NCBI RefSeq assembly: GCF_003051105.1
Contig: NZ_QAOO01000004.1
Location: 62,001-126,000, forward strand
Source: Nitrosomonas nitrosa
GTDB taxonomy: Bacteria > Pseudomonadota > Gammaproteobacteria > Burkholderiales > Nitrosomonadaceae
Reading direction: 5' to 3'
DNA length: 64,000 nucleotides
Shown here piece by piece: positions 1 through 9,329 of the stretch (position 1 is the stretch's first letter; every line of letters begins with the position of its first letter). The notes below the pieces were generated by a model. It was not told the origin of the DNA and searched no databases. It saw only the letters and a list, made by a program, of their open reading frames with translations. The position numbers were made by a program, and so were the translations under genes.

Positions 1-657
1 ATGCCGGCAATGCTCTGAATTGGCCTGGGCAAACATCATCAATTCGACATCAGTAGGATTGCGTTGACTATCTCGATAATAGTCCATCAAATAACCCATC
101 TCGTCCGACGATAGGGCCAGTCCCATTTCCTGATTGACTAGCTTCAGCGCCGCCGCCCCTCCTGTCAAGATATCGATTTCCCTGAGATGGGCGGGCTCGA
201 CATACTGAAACAACATCGATGCTTCCTGTAACGAATGCACCACCGCCTCTGTCATACGATCATGAATAATTGCCTCAATTGCGCGCAGGCTCTCCACAGC
301 TAATTCACCTTCCTGCTGAAGATAAAATGCCACACCTCGCTCGACTCGCTCAATCGCTTCGAGTCCGCAATGATGAGCGATATCGGTTGCCTTGGATGAC
401 CAAGGCGATATCGTGCCGGGACGAGGCAACACGAGCAAAAGCACGTCCCTCTGCACTGTTGATTGATCATTAGGGTCGACATTCAGTAATTTTTGTAAAA
501 TACCGAGTTCACTTTGGTCTAAATCGCGTTTAGACGAACAAAAATACCAGTATTCAGTCTCAATGGCTGAAAATTGCGGTACGATGGAACGAATCTGGTT
601 AACTAATTTTTGTAATCGGAAAGGGGATAATGCCTTATGGCCTCGAAATTGCAGCAT
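1..657 (-). CDS. purL: Phosphoribosylformylglycinamidine synthase, N-terminal part (partial)
   Basis: PurL makes FGAM from FGAR, glutamine and ATP in purine synthesis in the cytosol. Reading the minus strand from the ATG at 657 gives 219 uninterrupted codons to the left edge. The protein opens MLQFRGHKALSPFRLQKL, as PurL N-termini do. It ends inside the characteristic segment NPTDVELMMFAQANSEHCRH, the start of the FGAM synthetase domain. The full protein is about 1300 residues, so only the N-terminal sixth is here. An in-frame stop lies six codons before the first ATG codon context, which fixes the start near 657. It is divergent from the NAD(P)HX repair gene, with only 30-63 bp between the two starts. 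The identification is firm from conserved sequence. Confidence 0.95.
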   Translation of the reverse strand, partial: MLQFRGHKALSPFRLQKLVNQIRSIVPQFSAIETEYWYFCSSKRDLDQSELGILQKLLNVDPNDQSTVQRDVLLLVLPRPGTISPWSSKATDIAHHCGLEAIERVERGVAFYLQQEGELAVESLRAIEAIIHDRMTEAVVHSLQEASMLFQYVEPAHLREIDILTGGAAALKLVNQEMGLALSSDEMGYLMDYYRDSQRNPTDVELMMFAQANSEHCRH

Positions 658-720
658 CAGAAATAAGCGTGGATGAGTGAATTATGAATGGTAATTTTAC
701 ACGAGAAGGCACCCGGCTTG

Positions 721-2268
721 ATGAATAACCCAATCCCTGTCTACACCACCGATGAAATTAGGGCAATCGAACAACTCGCATTTTCTATGCCAAATCCCCC
801 CGGCTTAATGGAAAAAGCAGGATTGGCAGCCGCTCATATCGCTAAAGACAACTTGTTGGTCGATGGCAGAAATAGCGTCCTGGTCATGGCTGGGCCAGGC
901 AACAACGGCGGAGACGCCCTGGTCGCTGCACGCTATCTGCACAATTGGGGGTTTCAAGTCACGACAATTTTTACTGGGGTCGCTGCGCGCTTGTCGCCCG
1001 ATGCCAAACGAGCTCTGGAAAGTTGGCTCGCCGCAGGCGGGCATCTTCATGACGAAATACCTGCTGACGTGCAGTGGCATGCGATTGTCGATGGTTTGTT
1101 TGGTATTGGTTTGAATCTCGCAAAACATCCCTTTGATGAAAAATATCGCCAACTGATCGAGACGATTAACAGCATGCAATTACCGGTGCTCGCGCTCGAT
1201 ATTCCGAGTGGGCTCGATGCTGATACAGGGACTGCACCTGATGCCGTTATCAAAGCGACCATTACCGCTTCGTTCATTGGATTGAAGCCGGGGTTGCTCA
1301 TGCATGATGGCAGTGAATGTACTGGCAAAATCATCGTGTGCAATCTTGATCTCGACACGCTTTCCCTGATAACCCCACGATCATGGTTACTGGATCACAA
1401 CGCGATCCACTATTGCTTACCCTCACCTCGGCCAGCGAACAGTCATAAAGGCGGCTTTGGCAGCGTAGGCATCATAGGTGGGGCGTCAGGCATGATCGGT
1501 GCTGCACGTTTGGCTGGCATGGCTGCGCTCAAATTAGGCGCGGGTCGGGTATATCTTGGCCTGATCGCTGAAGCTCCGCTTACGATCGATCCGACCCAAC
1601 CTGAATTGATGCTACGACCGGTAGATGAGCTCTTCGAGCTCGATCATCTCACTTGCCTGGTAGTCGGCCCAGGGCTAGGACAGGAAATCACCGCCAGTCT
1701 TTGCTTAGAAAAAGCCTTGCACACGCCCTTACCGCTGGTATTGGATGCAGATGCGCTCAATCTCATCGCAGCTTACCCAGAGCTTGCCACCGCCTTAAGA
1801 TCGCGCCAAACACCCACCATCATGACACCGCATGCTGCTGAAGCCGCGCGTCTGCTCCATACCGACCCGGCGAGCATCCAGCGTGACCGCTTCACCGCTG
1901 CGGAGCGTTTAGCCAAGGACTTTAATTGCGCGCTGGTGCTCAAAGGTGCGGGCAGTCTCTGTATGCTGACAAATGGACATCGCTACTTCAATACCAGCGG
2001 CAACCCGGGTTTAAGCAGCGCCGGAACAGGCGATGTCCTATCCGGTATGATGGGCGCTTTCCTTGCACAAGGGCTATCTTCCGAGCAAGCATTGTTGCTT
2101 GCCGTCTATCTGCATGGCAGTGCTGCTGATGCTTTGCTTGGAGCATGGCACGGTCCGATCGGCATGACCGCCTCGGAAATTATCGATTCAGCCCGTTGTC
2201 TGTTAAACCGCTGGGTTTACGGTGACGAAGCCCAAACAAGATACGCCCATTCCGTCAGTGCTTATTGA
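721..2268 (+). CDS. nnr: Bifunctional NAD(P)HX epimerase / ADP-dependent NAD(P)HX dehydratase
   Basis: This cytosolic metabolite-repair enzyme converts hydrated NADH and NADPH back to the normal cofactors. The N-terminal YjeF_N epimerase domain (about residues 1-215) carries the AGPGNNGGDALVAAR motif and a later LDIPSGLDADTG segment. The C-terminal YjeF_C ADP-dependent dehydratase domain (about 240-500) carries NSHKGGFGSVGIIGG and the phosphate loop NPGLSSAGTGDVLSG. The reading frame is also open from an ATG at 688, but no ribosome site precedes that codon. A GAGAAGG about 11 bases before 721 and the usual family N-terminus favour 721. It is divergent from purL and stands alone. Length is normal for the fused form. 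Confidence 0.93.
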   Translation: MNNPIPVYTTDEIRAIEQLAFSMPNPPGLMEKAGLAAAHIAKDNLLVDGRNSVLVMAGPGNNGGDALVAARYLHNWGFQVTTIFTGVAARLSPDAKRALESWLAAGGHLHDEIPADVQWHAIVDGLFGIGLNLAKHPFDEKYRQLIETINSMQLPVLALDIPSGLDADTGTAPDAVIKATITASFIGLKPGLLMHDGSECTGKIIVCNLDLDTLSLITPRSWLLDHNAIHYCLPSPRPANSHKGGFGSVGIIGGASGMIGAARLAGMAALKLGAGRVYLGLIAEAPLTIDPTQPELMLRPVDELFELDHLTCLVVGPGLGQEITASLCLEKALHTPLPLVLDADALNLIAAYPELATALRSRQTPTIMTPHAAEAARLLHTDPASIQRDRFTAAERLAKDFNCALVLKGAGSLCMLTNGHRYFNTSGNPGLSSAGTGDVLSGMMGAFLAQGLSSEQALLLAVYLHGSAADALLGAWHGPIGMTASEIIDSARCLLNRWVYGDEAQTRYAHSVSAY

Positions 2269-2324
2269 TCAACCGTGTGCGCAGCAGTAGCTAACCCTGC
2301 GCCAGCCTCGGCTGCCGATTCGCT

Positions 2325-3701
2325 TTATTGACGCCGCCAAGTTGTTCCTTGCGCACCATCTTCCAGCACAATGCCTGCTTCTAACAGTTGCTGACGTATC
2401 GTGTCTGCCTGAGCGAAATCCCGCATCTTTCTCGCTGCCAACCGTTGTTGAATTAAACGCTCGATTTCTTCAGGGGTGAAGTGACTGTCTTCTGCCGAGA
2501 AAGGATGCTGCAAATAAGCTTGTGGATCTTGTTGCAACAACCCTAGCATACCGCCTAGCGCTTTTAGCAACACAGCATGTTGCAGACTTCTGGTTTTATT
2601 CAGTTCCCCAGCAAGATCAAACAGGACGGCAATCGCCTCGGGCGTATTAAAATCATCATCCATCGCGGATTTGAAGCGTGCGGCGTAAGGATCTCCCCAA
2701 TTCACCTCGCTTGCAAAAGTATTGTGTTCCTTCAGCGCAATATAAAGCCGATCGAGGGCATTCTTGGCATCGTTCAAGTGTTCGTTCGAGTAATTAAGCG
2801 GGCTCCGGTAGTGTGCTCGCGTGATAAAAAAACGAACGACTTCCGGTTGATACTGCGTCAACACCTCACGTACGGTAAAGAAATTGCCCAACGATTTGGA
2901 CATTTTCTCGTTGTCGACACGCACAAAACCATTGTGCATCCAATAATTAACGTAAGGGTGATCATGCGCGCCCTCGCTTTGTGCAATTTCGTTCTCATGA
3001 TGGGGAAATTGCAGATCCTGGCCGCCGCCATGAATATCGAACTGCTCACCCAAATAGTGCTCACTCATTGCCGAGCATTCTATATGCCAACCTGGCCGAC
3101 CTTTTCCCCATGGAGAATCCCAACTCGGTTCATCGGGTTTGGCAGCTTTCCATAACACAAAATCCAAGGGATCTTTTTTATTGAGATCGATTTCAACACG
3201 CTCGCCGGCACGTAAATCTTCGAGTGTTTTGCCCGAAAGTTTCCCATAATCAGGAAAGCGGTGAACGGCATAAAATACATCGCCATTTGCCGCAACGTAA
3301 GCAAGCTTCTTTTGTACGAGGATTTGTATCATGGCGATCATATCCTCGATACATTGGGTAGCGCGTGGTTCATGGGTCGGCTGATCCACACCCAGTTTTG
3401 CAGCATCTTCGTGCATGGCATCGATGAAACGCTGCGTCAAGATATCGATGGTTTCACCGTTCTCATAAGCTCTCTTGATAATCTTATCGTCAATATCAGT
3501 AATATTGCGTACATAGGTGACTTTATAGCCCATTACTTTCAGCCAACGCACCACAGTATCGAATACCACCAGAACGCGTGCATGGCCAAGGTGGCAGTAA
3601 TCATAGACAGTCATCCCACACACGTACATCCTCACTTCGCCGGGAATGAGAGGAATGAAAGATTGCTTTTTTCGAGTCAGGGTATTGTAGATTTTAAGCA
3701 T
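2325..3701 (-). CDS. cysS: Cysteinyl-tRNA synthetase
   Basis: CysRS charges tRNA-Cys with cysteine. It is a class I synthetase, and 458 residues is the usual length. Visible signatures are the zinc-ligand Cys28 (YVCGMTVYD), the HIGH-type motif CHLGHARV just after it, a second zinc region with HIECSAMS, and KMSKSLGN in the second half. The C-terminal DALR-like helical region is present. No strong Shine-Dalgarno is seen before the ATG at 3701, but the N-terminus [12 protein letters not shown] is typical of the family. It faces nnr tail to tail across a 56 bp gap. Confidence 0.97.
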   Translation of the reverse strand: MLKIYNTLTRKKQSFIPLIPGEVRMYVCGMTVYDYCHLGHARVLVVFDTVVRWLKVMGYKVTYVRNITDIDDKIIKRAYENGETIDILTQRFIDAMHEDAAKLGVDQPTHEPRATQCIEDMIAMIQILVQKKLAYVAANGDVFYAVHRFPDYGKLSGKTLEDLRAGERVEIDLNKKDPLDFVLWKAAKPDEPSWDSPWGKGRPGWHIECSAMSEHYLGEQFDIHGGGQDLQFPHHENEIAQSEGAHDHPYVNYWMHNGFVRVDNEKMSKSLGNFFTVREVLTQYQPEVVRFFITRAHYRSPLNYSNEHLNDAKNALDRLYIALKEHNTFASEVNWGDPYAARFKSAMDDDFNTPEAIAVLFDLAGELNKTRSLQHAVLLKALGGMLGLLQQDPQAYLQHPFSAEDSHFTPEEIERLIQQRLAARKMRDFAQADTIRQQLLEAGIVLEDGAQGTTWRRQ

Positions 3702-3955
3702 TACGGTGAATGAATAATTGTGAGAAAAATGATCTTCTTGGTAAAATTTTGGGGTGAACGACGCCTATAATTACATAGCTACCTTTTTATTATTATTTCC
3801 CAGGAAGTTTCAGTTTAAATTATTTCATTTAAATGGCTCCCTTGAACTTAACAAATAAACGCTCAGTAACCGCTTGCAACAAAAGCGTGGGATTGTAACA
3901 TAAGGAGTCGGTTAGCTTTTCATACGACGCAATATCACTCATAACGGAAATTATC

Positions 3956-4525
3956 ATGATTCGATTTTTCGCAGCTCTCATCGTTTTGATGACCAGCATG
4001 ACACTTGTCGCTGCCCAACCCGCAGTCAAAATAAACACCAATCTTGGCGCCATCACAGTCGAACTGTATCCTGAGAAAGCACCCAAAACAGTAGAAAATT
4101 TCTTGGGTTACGTGAACGATGGCTTTTATAACGGCACCATTTTCCATCGTGTAATCGCAAACTTCATGATTCAAGGTGGCGGATTCGATCAAACACTTAC
4201 TCAGAAGCCTACTAAACAACCCATCGAGAATGAAGCGGCCAATGGTTTGAGAAACGAAGTTGGTACCATCGCCATGGCCAGAACAAGTGACCCCCATTCT
4301 GCGACAGCACAGTTTTTTATCAATGTCGCCAATAACACATTTTTGAATCACACTGCACCGACGATACAAGGTTATGGCTATACGGTATTCGGCAAGGTGA
4401 CCGAAGGCATGGAAGTGGTCAATAAAATTGCCACCACACCTACTGGTGCAAACGGCATTTTTGCGAGTGATGTTCCCAAAAATAGGGTAGTTATCGAATC
4501 CATCGAGCTGCTTTCCTCTCCCTGA
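3956..4525 (+). CDS. Periplasmic peptidyl-prolyl cis-trans isomerase (cyclophilin)
   Basis: This is a cyclophilin-type isomerase that speeds folding at proline bonds. The first ~20 residues are a signal peptide ([20 protein letters not shown]), so it should act in the periplasm like PpiA. The cyclophilin core follows, with [15 protein letters not shown], the active-site arginine in this stretch, and [12 protein letters not shown]. Length (189 aa) fits a one-domain secreted cyclophilin. A cytosolic paralogue follows 22 bp downstream, so the two probably arose by tandem duplication and are cotranscribed. The 254 bp upstream region carries no evident gene and presumably holds the promoter. Confidence 0.94.
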   Translation: MIRFFAALIVLMTSMTLVAAQPAVKINTNLGAITVELYPEKAPKTVENFLGYVNDGFYNGTIFHRVIANFMIQGGGFDQTLTQKPTKQPIENEAANGLRNEVGTIAMARTSDPHSATAQFFINVANNTFLNHTAPTIQGYGYTVFGKVTEGMEVVNKIATTPTGANGIFASDVPKNRVVIESIELLSSP

Positions 4526-4547
4526 TCATTAACTAAGGAATGAATAT

Positions 4548-5039
4548 ATGATAAAGCTACACACTAATTACGGCACCATCACGATAGAGCTGGATAGCGA
4601 CAAAGCACCCGTCACCGCCCAAAATTTTCTGGAATACGTGAATAGCGGTCATTATGACAACACCTTATTTCACCGCGTGATCGACGGATTTATGATCCAA
4701 GGGGGCGGTTTCGAACCTGGTATGAAGCAGAAAAAGACCCTTGCTCCGATCAAGAATGAAGCGGCCAATGGACTTAAAAACGATGCTTACACCATTGCCA
4801 TGGCGCGAACATCGGATGTCGACTCAGCCACTTCACAGTTCTTCATCAATGTGAGTAATAATAGCTTTTTGAATTATAGTGCACCCACCCCGCAAGGTTT
4901 TGGCTACTGTGTTTTTGGCAAGGTCGTGGAAGGGAAGGATGTCGTCGATAAAATCAAGCAGGTCAAAACCGGAGATTATGCGGGTCACCAGAATGTGCCA
5001 CTGGAAGATGTTGTCATTACTAAAGCCGAAAGCTGTTGA
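4548..5039 (+). CDS. ppiB: Cytosolic peptidyl-prolyl cis-trans isomerase B (cyclophilin)
   Basis: This 163-residue cyclophilin has no signal peptide and should act in the cytosol. It shares [15 protein letters not shown] and [12 protein letters not shown] with the preceding periplasmic paralogue, and both keep the NEAANGL segment. A good ribosome site (AAGGA, 8 bases before ATG) supports the start at 4548. It is the second gene of the cyclophilin pair. A long imperfect inverted repeat begins 20 bp after its stop and may end transcription from both sides. Confidence 0.95.
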   Translation: MIKLHTNYGTITIELDSDKAPVTAQNFLEYVNSGHYDNTLFHRVIDGFMIQGGGFEPGMKQKKTLAPIKNEAANGLKNDAYTIAMARTSDVDSATSQFFINVSNNSFLNYSAPTPQGFGYCVFGKVVEGKDVVDKIKQVKTGDYAGHQNVPLEDVVITKAESC

Positions 5040-5058
5040 AATGGTGATACAAGGACAT

Positions 5059-5140
5059 TACCTCTAAAAATTCATGCCTCGTCAACATTTTCTGTTCTTG
5101 TCGCGTCTTGTTTAAAACGCTGAATTTTTAGAGAGAGGTA
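5059..5140. repeat. Long imperfect inverted repeat between convergent ppiB and metZ
   Basis: The left arm (5059-5074) begins TACCTC and ends AATTCA. The right arm (5121-5140) is its reverse complement with four extra bases (a duplicated TCTC). The arms are separated by 46 bases. The AT-rich arms lie exactly between two convergent genes, so the structure could be a bidirectional terminator, or it may be the relic of a small inverted-repeat element. The pairing was read by eye; no folding energy was computed. Confidence 0.6.
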
Positions 5141-5148
5141 CTCATAAA

Positions 5149-6321
5149 CTATAATCCCCGCGCAAGATCAGTTTTGAGATCGCGCGGGGATTCCAGACCC
5201 ACTGCGATACGCAGCAAGCCATCGGTAATCCCAGCTGCATCGCGTGCTTCTTGACTGATGCGGCCATGAGTCGTCGTCGCTGGATGCGTCAACGTACTCT
5301 TGGCGTCGCCTAAATTAGCCGTGATCGAAATAAGTCGGGTGCTGTCGATGACACGCCACGCCGCTTCTTTTCCTCCCTTTACTTCGAAAGTAACGATCCC
5401 TCCGCCTGTCGCTTGCTGACGCTTTGCAAGCTCATACTGCGGGTGCGAAGGTAATCCTGGATAAAAAACACGGGTAACATTCGGCTGCTGTTCGAGCCAA
5501 TGCGCAATGTCCAGCGCATGCGCAGAATGAGCCTCCATCCGGATTTTAAGCGTTTCCAGTCCTTTCAAAATAACCCAAGCATTAAAGGCACTCAATGTGG
5601 GGCCGGCTGTGCGTAGGAAACCAAAAATACCGCTTTCCATCAATACCTCGCGATTCCCCAACACGGCACCGCCTAGCACGCGCCCCTGACCATCCAAGTA
5701 CTTGGTCGCCGAGTGAATCACAATATCGGCCCCTAATGCCAAGGGTTTTTGCAGGATAGGTGTACAAAAGCAGTTATCCACTACCAGCCAAGCATTCGCT
5801 TGTTTGGCCACAGTTGATAACGCAGCGATATCCGATATTTCCGTGAGAGGATTAGAAGGCGTTTCCAGAAATAACAGCTTCGTGTTAGCTTGAACAGCCG
5901 AACGCCAGGCTTCGACATCGGTCGCGGAAACAAAAGTCGTTTCAATCTTGAAACGGTTGAGGATATTGGAGAAGAGATTTACCGTAGCGCCAAATAAACT
6001 CCGCGAGGCGATAATGTGATCTCCTGCCGAGAGCAACCCCATCACGCACGCAAGGATGGCCGACATGCCGGAAGCCGTCGCAATGCAGGTTTCAGCGCCC
6101 TCCAATGCAGCGAGCCGCTCCTGCATCGCCGTAACAGTAGGGTTGGTAAATCGGGAATAGATATTGCCGGGTTCATCGCCAGAAAAACGGGCTGCCGCCT
6201 GAGCCGCGCTCTCGAACACAAAACTCGAAGTCAGGTACATCGCTTCGGAATGTTCATTGAATTGGCTACGATGGATTCCCGTATGAAGTGCTAATGTTTC
6301 TAGCTCTAAATCATCCGACAT
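5149..6321 (-). CDS. metZ: O-succinylhomoserine sulfhydrylase
   Basis: This PLP enzyme of the Cys/Met metabolism family condenses O-succinyl- or O-acetylhomoserine with sulfide to make homocysteine for methionine. Visible features are YSRFTNPT near residue 55, the phosphate-contact region ASGMSAIL, LVVDNCFCTP and the PLP lysine at about 207 in SATKYLDGQGR. The length of 390 fits MetZ. The start is supported by GGGAGG nine bases upstream. It lies directly downstream of purF, the order seen in many beta- and gammaproteobacteria, which favours MetZ over cystathionine gamma-synthase. Confidence 0.92.
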   Translation of the reverse strand: MSDDLELETLALHTGIHRSQFNEHSEAMYLTSSFVFESAAQAAARFSGDEPGNIYSRFTNPTVTAMQERLAALEGAETCIATASGMSAILACVMGLLSAGDHIIASRSLFGATVNLFSNILNRFKIETTFVSATDVEAWRSAVQANTKLLFLETPSNPLTEISDIAALSTVAKQANAWLVVDNCFCTPILQKPLALGADIVIHSATKYLDGQGRVLGGAVLGNREVLMESGIFGFLRTAGPTLSAFNAWVILKGLETLKIRMEAHSAHALDIAHWLEQQPNVTRVFYPGLPSHPQYELAKRQQATGGGIVTFEVKGGKEAAWRVIDSTRLISITANLGDAKSTLTHPATTTHGRISQEARDAAGITDGLLRIAVGLESPRDLKTDLARGL

Positions 6322-6403
6322 GCCGACATGCCTCCCGATTAAACTGCTTTATAGTTATTAGGTTATTCAAAAGATTATTCAAAACTGAGTATGCGATCTT
6401 ATT

Positions 6404-7927
6404 TTAATCTGCCAATACCAATCCGAGATCGAGCTGCGTGCTATGTCGGCCTGAATGCGATACTTTTGTACCTGAATTGCGCTGAGACTCGATTCTAGCG
6501 AGATATTCCTGCGTCACGTCCTGGGTTATATAATGCCCATCAAAGCAAGAAGTCTCAAAATTCTTCACACGCGGATCAACCGACGAGATCGCATGCTTGA
6601 GCGACTCGATATCCTGGTAAACAAGCCCGTCTGCTCCAATCTCACGACATATCTCATCATCATCACGATCGGTCGCAATCAATTCCTGCCGTGTTGGCAT
6701 ATCGATTCCATATACATTCGGATAACGAACCGGTGGCGCTGCCGACGCAAAATATATTTTGTGCGCACCGGCTTCTTGCGCCATCTGCACGATTTCCCGG
6801 CTAGTCGTTCCCCTGACGATCGAGTCATCCACTAGCAATACATTTTTACCCCGAAACTCAACCCCGATTGCATTGAGCTTCTGACGTACCGATTTACGCC
6901 GATGCTGCTGCCCCGGCATAATGAAAGTTCTACCGATATAACGGTTCTTAACAAACCCCTCGCGAAAATTGATCCCTAGCGAATTGGCAAGCTGTAAAGC
7001 GCTTGGGCGGCTGGATTCAGGAATGGGAATAACGACATCTATATCGAGATGCCGCATGGTTTTTTTTATTTTATCTGCCAGACTGCTGCCCATATTGAGG
7101 CGCGTCTCATAGATGGAAATCCCATCCATAATGGAGTCGGGGCGAGCCAAATAAACATACTCGAAAATGCAGGGATTCAAAGTAGGATTGATTGCACACT
7201 GTTTATTATAGAAATGACCTTTATCATCGATAAAAATAGCTTCACCCGGTGCAACATCACGAATCAATTTAAATCCGAGTGTATCGAGCGCTACACTTTC
7301 CGAGGCCACCATATATTCTGTTCCATGCTCGGTTTCTGCTGCCCCAAAAACCAAAGGGCGAATACCGTAAGGATCACGAAAGGCCAACAAACCATAACCA
7401 GCGATCATGGCAATGATCGCGTAAGCGCCCCGGCAACGACGGTGCACGCCAGATACTGCCGCAAATATTGTTTCAGGATCCAGTTGATAACTGGTAGTAC
7501 ACTCCTGCAGCTCGTGCGCCAATACATTCAACAGCACCTCCGAGTCGGAGTGTGTATTGACATGCCGCCGATCAGATCGAAACAACGCTTTGCTGAGTTC
7601 GTCTGCATTGGTCAAATTACCGTTATGTCCCAATACGATACCAAAAGGAGAATTGACATAGAAAGGTTGCGCTTCAGCAGGCGATTCCGCAGAGCCAGCG
7701 GTCGGATAACGCGCATGACCGATCCCCATATTGCCCAACAATGCACGCATGTTACGGGTACGGAAAACGTCTCTGACCATTCCCAACCCTTTATGCATAT
7801 GGAAGGTATTTTCCTGGGCCGTCACGATCCCTGCAGCATCTTGCCCGCGATGCTGCAACATTAACAACCCGTCGTAAAGTAACTGATTTGCTGGTGACTG
7901 GGCAACGACACCGAGAATCCCGCACAT
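6404..7927 (-). CDS. purF: Amidophosphoribosyltransferase
   Basis: PurF catalyses the first committed purine step, making phosphoribosylamine from PRPP and glutamine. The N-terminal Ntn glutaminase needs a cysteine exposed by removal of the initiator Met. An ATG two codons upstream (7933) is open, but MCGILGVV starting at 7927 puts Cys next to Met, so 7927 is the functional start. The class II glutamine amidotransferase domain ([15 protein letters not shown]) is followed by the phosphoribosyltransferase domain with the PRPP loop [13 protein letters not shown]. Length 507 is usual. It sits between cvpA and metZ in the conserved block. Confidence 0.97.
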   Translation of the reverse strand: MCGILGVVAQSPANQLLYDGLLMLQHRGQDAAGIVTAQENTFHMHKGLGMVRDVFRTRNMRALLGNMGIGHARYPTAGSAESPAEAQPFYVNSPFGIVLGHNGNLTNADELSKALFRSDRRHVNTHSDSEVLLNVLAHELQECTTSYQLDPETIFAAVSGVHRRCRGAYAIIAMIAGYGLLAFRDPYGIRPLVFGAAETEHGTEYMVASESVALDTLGFKLIRDVAPGEAIFIDDKGHFYNKQCAINPTLNPCIFEYVYLARPDSIMDGISIYETRLNMGSSLADKIKKTMRHLDIDVVIPIPESSRPSALQLANSLGINFREGFVKNRYIGRTFIMPGQQHRRKSVRQKLNAIGVEFRGKNVLLVDDSIVRGTTSREIVQMAQEAGAHKIYFASAAPPVRYPNVYGIDMPTRQELIATDRDDDEICREIGADGLVYQDIESLKHAISSVDPRVKNFETSCFDGHYITQDVTQEYLARIESQRNSGTKVSHSGRHSTQLDLGLVLAD

Positions 7928-8064
7928 AATCAACCCCGAATTAAATTGAAGTTACAGAGAAAACAAGCAGACTCTTCCATTATGATTTTGATAACGTTTC
8001 TAGCTATTCTACTGCCATTAGGTCAAGGGGTGAAAAGTTAATTAACCTGCCAAGACACTGCCAA

Positions 8065-8562
8065 TTATCGGCTGTTAAAGCCAATATGCTTTTTAAGATC
8101 GGGCGGCAACCAATCGATGACTTGTACTGCAGCTAACTCAAGTGGCTCACTCAACAAAGCCTGCTGCCAGAAAGGCTGCTGTGGCAATGCCGTAAAACCG
8201 GCAGCAACCACTATAAACAGAACCACCAATACACCGCGCGCAAACCCGAATACTGCGCCCAAGATCCGATCGATTAAGCCGAGGCCAACACTTCTGACCA
8301 ATTTGGACAGCACCATTGAAATGATCATTGTCGCAACCAGTGCTGCAAAAAAAGTCATCACAAAGACAATGAGCATACGTACCGAGTCATCTTTGATCGT
8401 CTGTGGCAACAAAGGCTCAAAATTTGCGGCGTAATGGCTCGCCACAAAAAAAGCGATGACCCAACCAAGCAATGACACGATTTCCCGTACTACTCCGCGC
8501 GTAATGCTAAGTAAAACCGAAATCGAGACAATACCTAGAACAACGTAATCAAAAATGGTCAT
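8065..8562 (-). CDS. cvpA: CvpA family membrane protein
   Basis: CvpA is a small inner-membrane protein, named for its role in colicin V production and usually found next to purF; its biochemical role is poorly defined. The protein has about four hydrophobic helices (near residues 5-25, 30-50, 65-95 and 105-125). The GWVIAFFVASHYA and ILGAVFGFARGVLVV segments are typical of the family. The frame can be extended three codons to a TTG at 8571, but the ATG at 8562 gives MTIFDYVVLG and a 165-residue protein close to E. coli CvpA. It lies between dedD and purF as in relatives. Confidence 0.93.
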   Translation of the reverse strand: MTIFDYVVLGIVSISVLLSITRGVVREIVSLLGWVIAFFVASHYAANFEPLLPQTIKDDSVRMLIVFVMTFFAALVATMIISMVLSKLVRSVGLGLIDRILGAVFGFARGVLVVLFIVVAAGFTALPQQPFWQQALLSEPLELAAVQVIDWLPPDLKKHIGFNSR

Positions 8563-8600
8563 TAATGACAATTTAACCGTAAGAGGCCCAACAGCTTATA

Positions 8601-9257
8601 TCATCGAGTTGTTACGACGCCGCTCAACCCCATTCTTTTTAACTTCTCGTAACCTTCTTCAGCTGCTTTCCGAGTTGGGAAAGGTCCCACGCGCACACGA
8701 ACCATTTCATTACCGCCTACCTTGATCGTCTCTATGTAGGCATCTACACCACTTGCTGCGAGATTTTGCTGTTGCTGTCTCGCTTTGGTAGGATCAGCGA
8801 ATGCGCCTAACTGGATGACGAACGCCCCTTCGGCTTTTGGCAATTCGATTTTTGCCGGTTCTGTTTTTGATGATTCTGTTTTAGCAACATGCACTGGCTT
8901 GCTGTATTGAGGCTTGGTAGCAGGAATAGGAACGCGTGGTGTGCCATATAACTCGGCTGTATCATCATCGGTCTGCGAGAATTCCGGCACGCTGAAAGGC
9001 ACCGGCGCTTCCGCACCTCCACTCGCATTGATATCGTCATCAAATGGCTCACTTGGCATCATCCAGGGAGAAGCTTCGCTTACGGAATCTTCGGAGGGAA
9101 TCAGGATATCAATTTCTTGTTGTTCTTGTTTTGGTTCGCTGTCAAGTATCATCGGTAAAAATACAACCGACAAAATAACCAATGTCACAGCTCCTACTAA
9201 GCGTCTCCGAGCGCGCTTTCTGAGTAATGCTTCTTCTTCACTTATATTTCTGACCAT
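8601..9257 (-). CDS. dedD: SPOR-domain cell-division protein (DedD-like)
   Basis: This is a single-pass inner-membrane protein with a periplasmic SPOR domain that binds denuded septal peptidoglycan. A short basic cytoplasmic tail (RKRARRR) is followed by one membrane helix (about residues 20-37). A low-complexity acidic/proline linker follows, then the SPOR domain from about residue 143 (FVIQLGAF) to the end, with the second half RVRVGPFPTRKAAE. Length 218 and its place between folC and cvpA match DedD. The start has AGGTAA about seven bases upstream. Confidence 0.9.
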   Translation of the reverse strand: MVRNISEEEALLRKRARRRLVGAVTLVILSVVFLPMILDSEPKQEQQEIDILIPSEDSVSEASPWMMPSEPFDDDINASGGAEAPVPFSVPEFSQTDDDTAELYGTPRVPIPATKPQYSKPVHVAKTESSKTEPAKIELPKAEGAFVIQLGAFADPTKARQQQQNLAASGVDAYIETIKVGGNEMVRVRVGPFPTRKAAEEGYEKLKRMGLSGVVTTR

Positions 9258-9329
9258 TGAAAAGTTACCTTTTGATCATTGATGGCTCAAAGATTGTAAA
9301 AACAAAGTGTTCACAACATCCAAGCATTT

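Noticed and set aside
2577..3155. A 192-codon plus-strand frame opposite cysS
   Set aside because: It lies wholly inside the conserved cysS coding region on the other strand and has no ribosome site or motif.
7049..7864. A 271-codon plus-strand frame opposite purF
   Set aside because: It is antisense to a complete, clearly conserved purF gene and shows no domain motif. It is a shadow frame.
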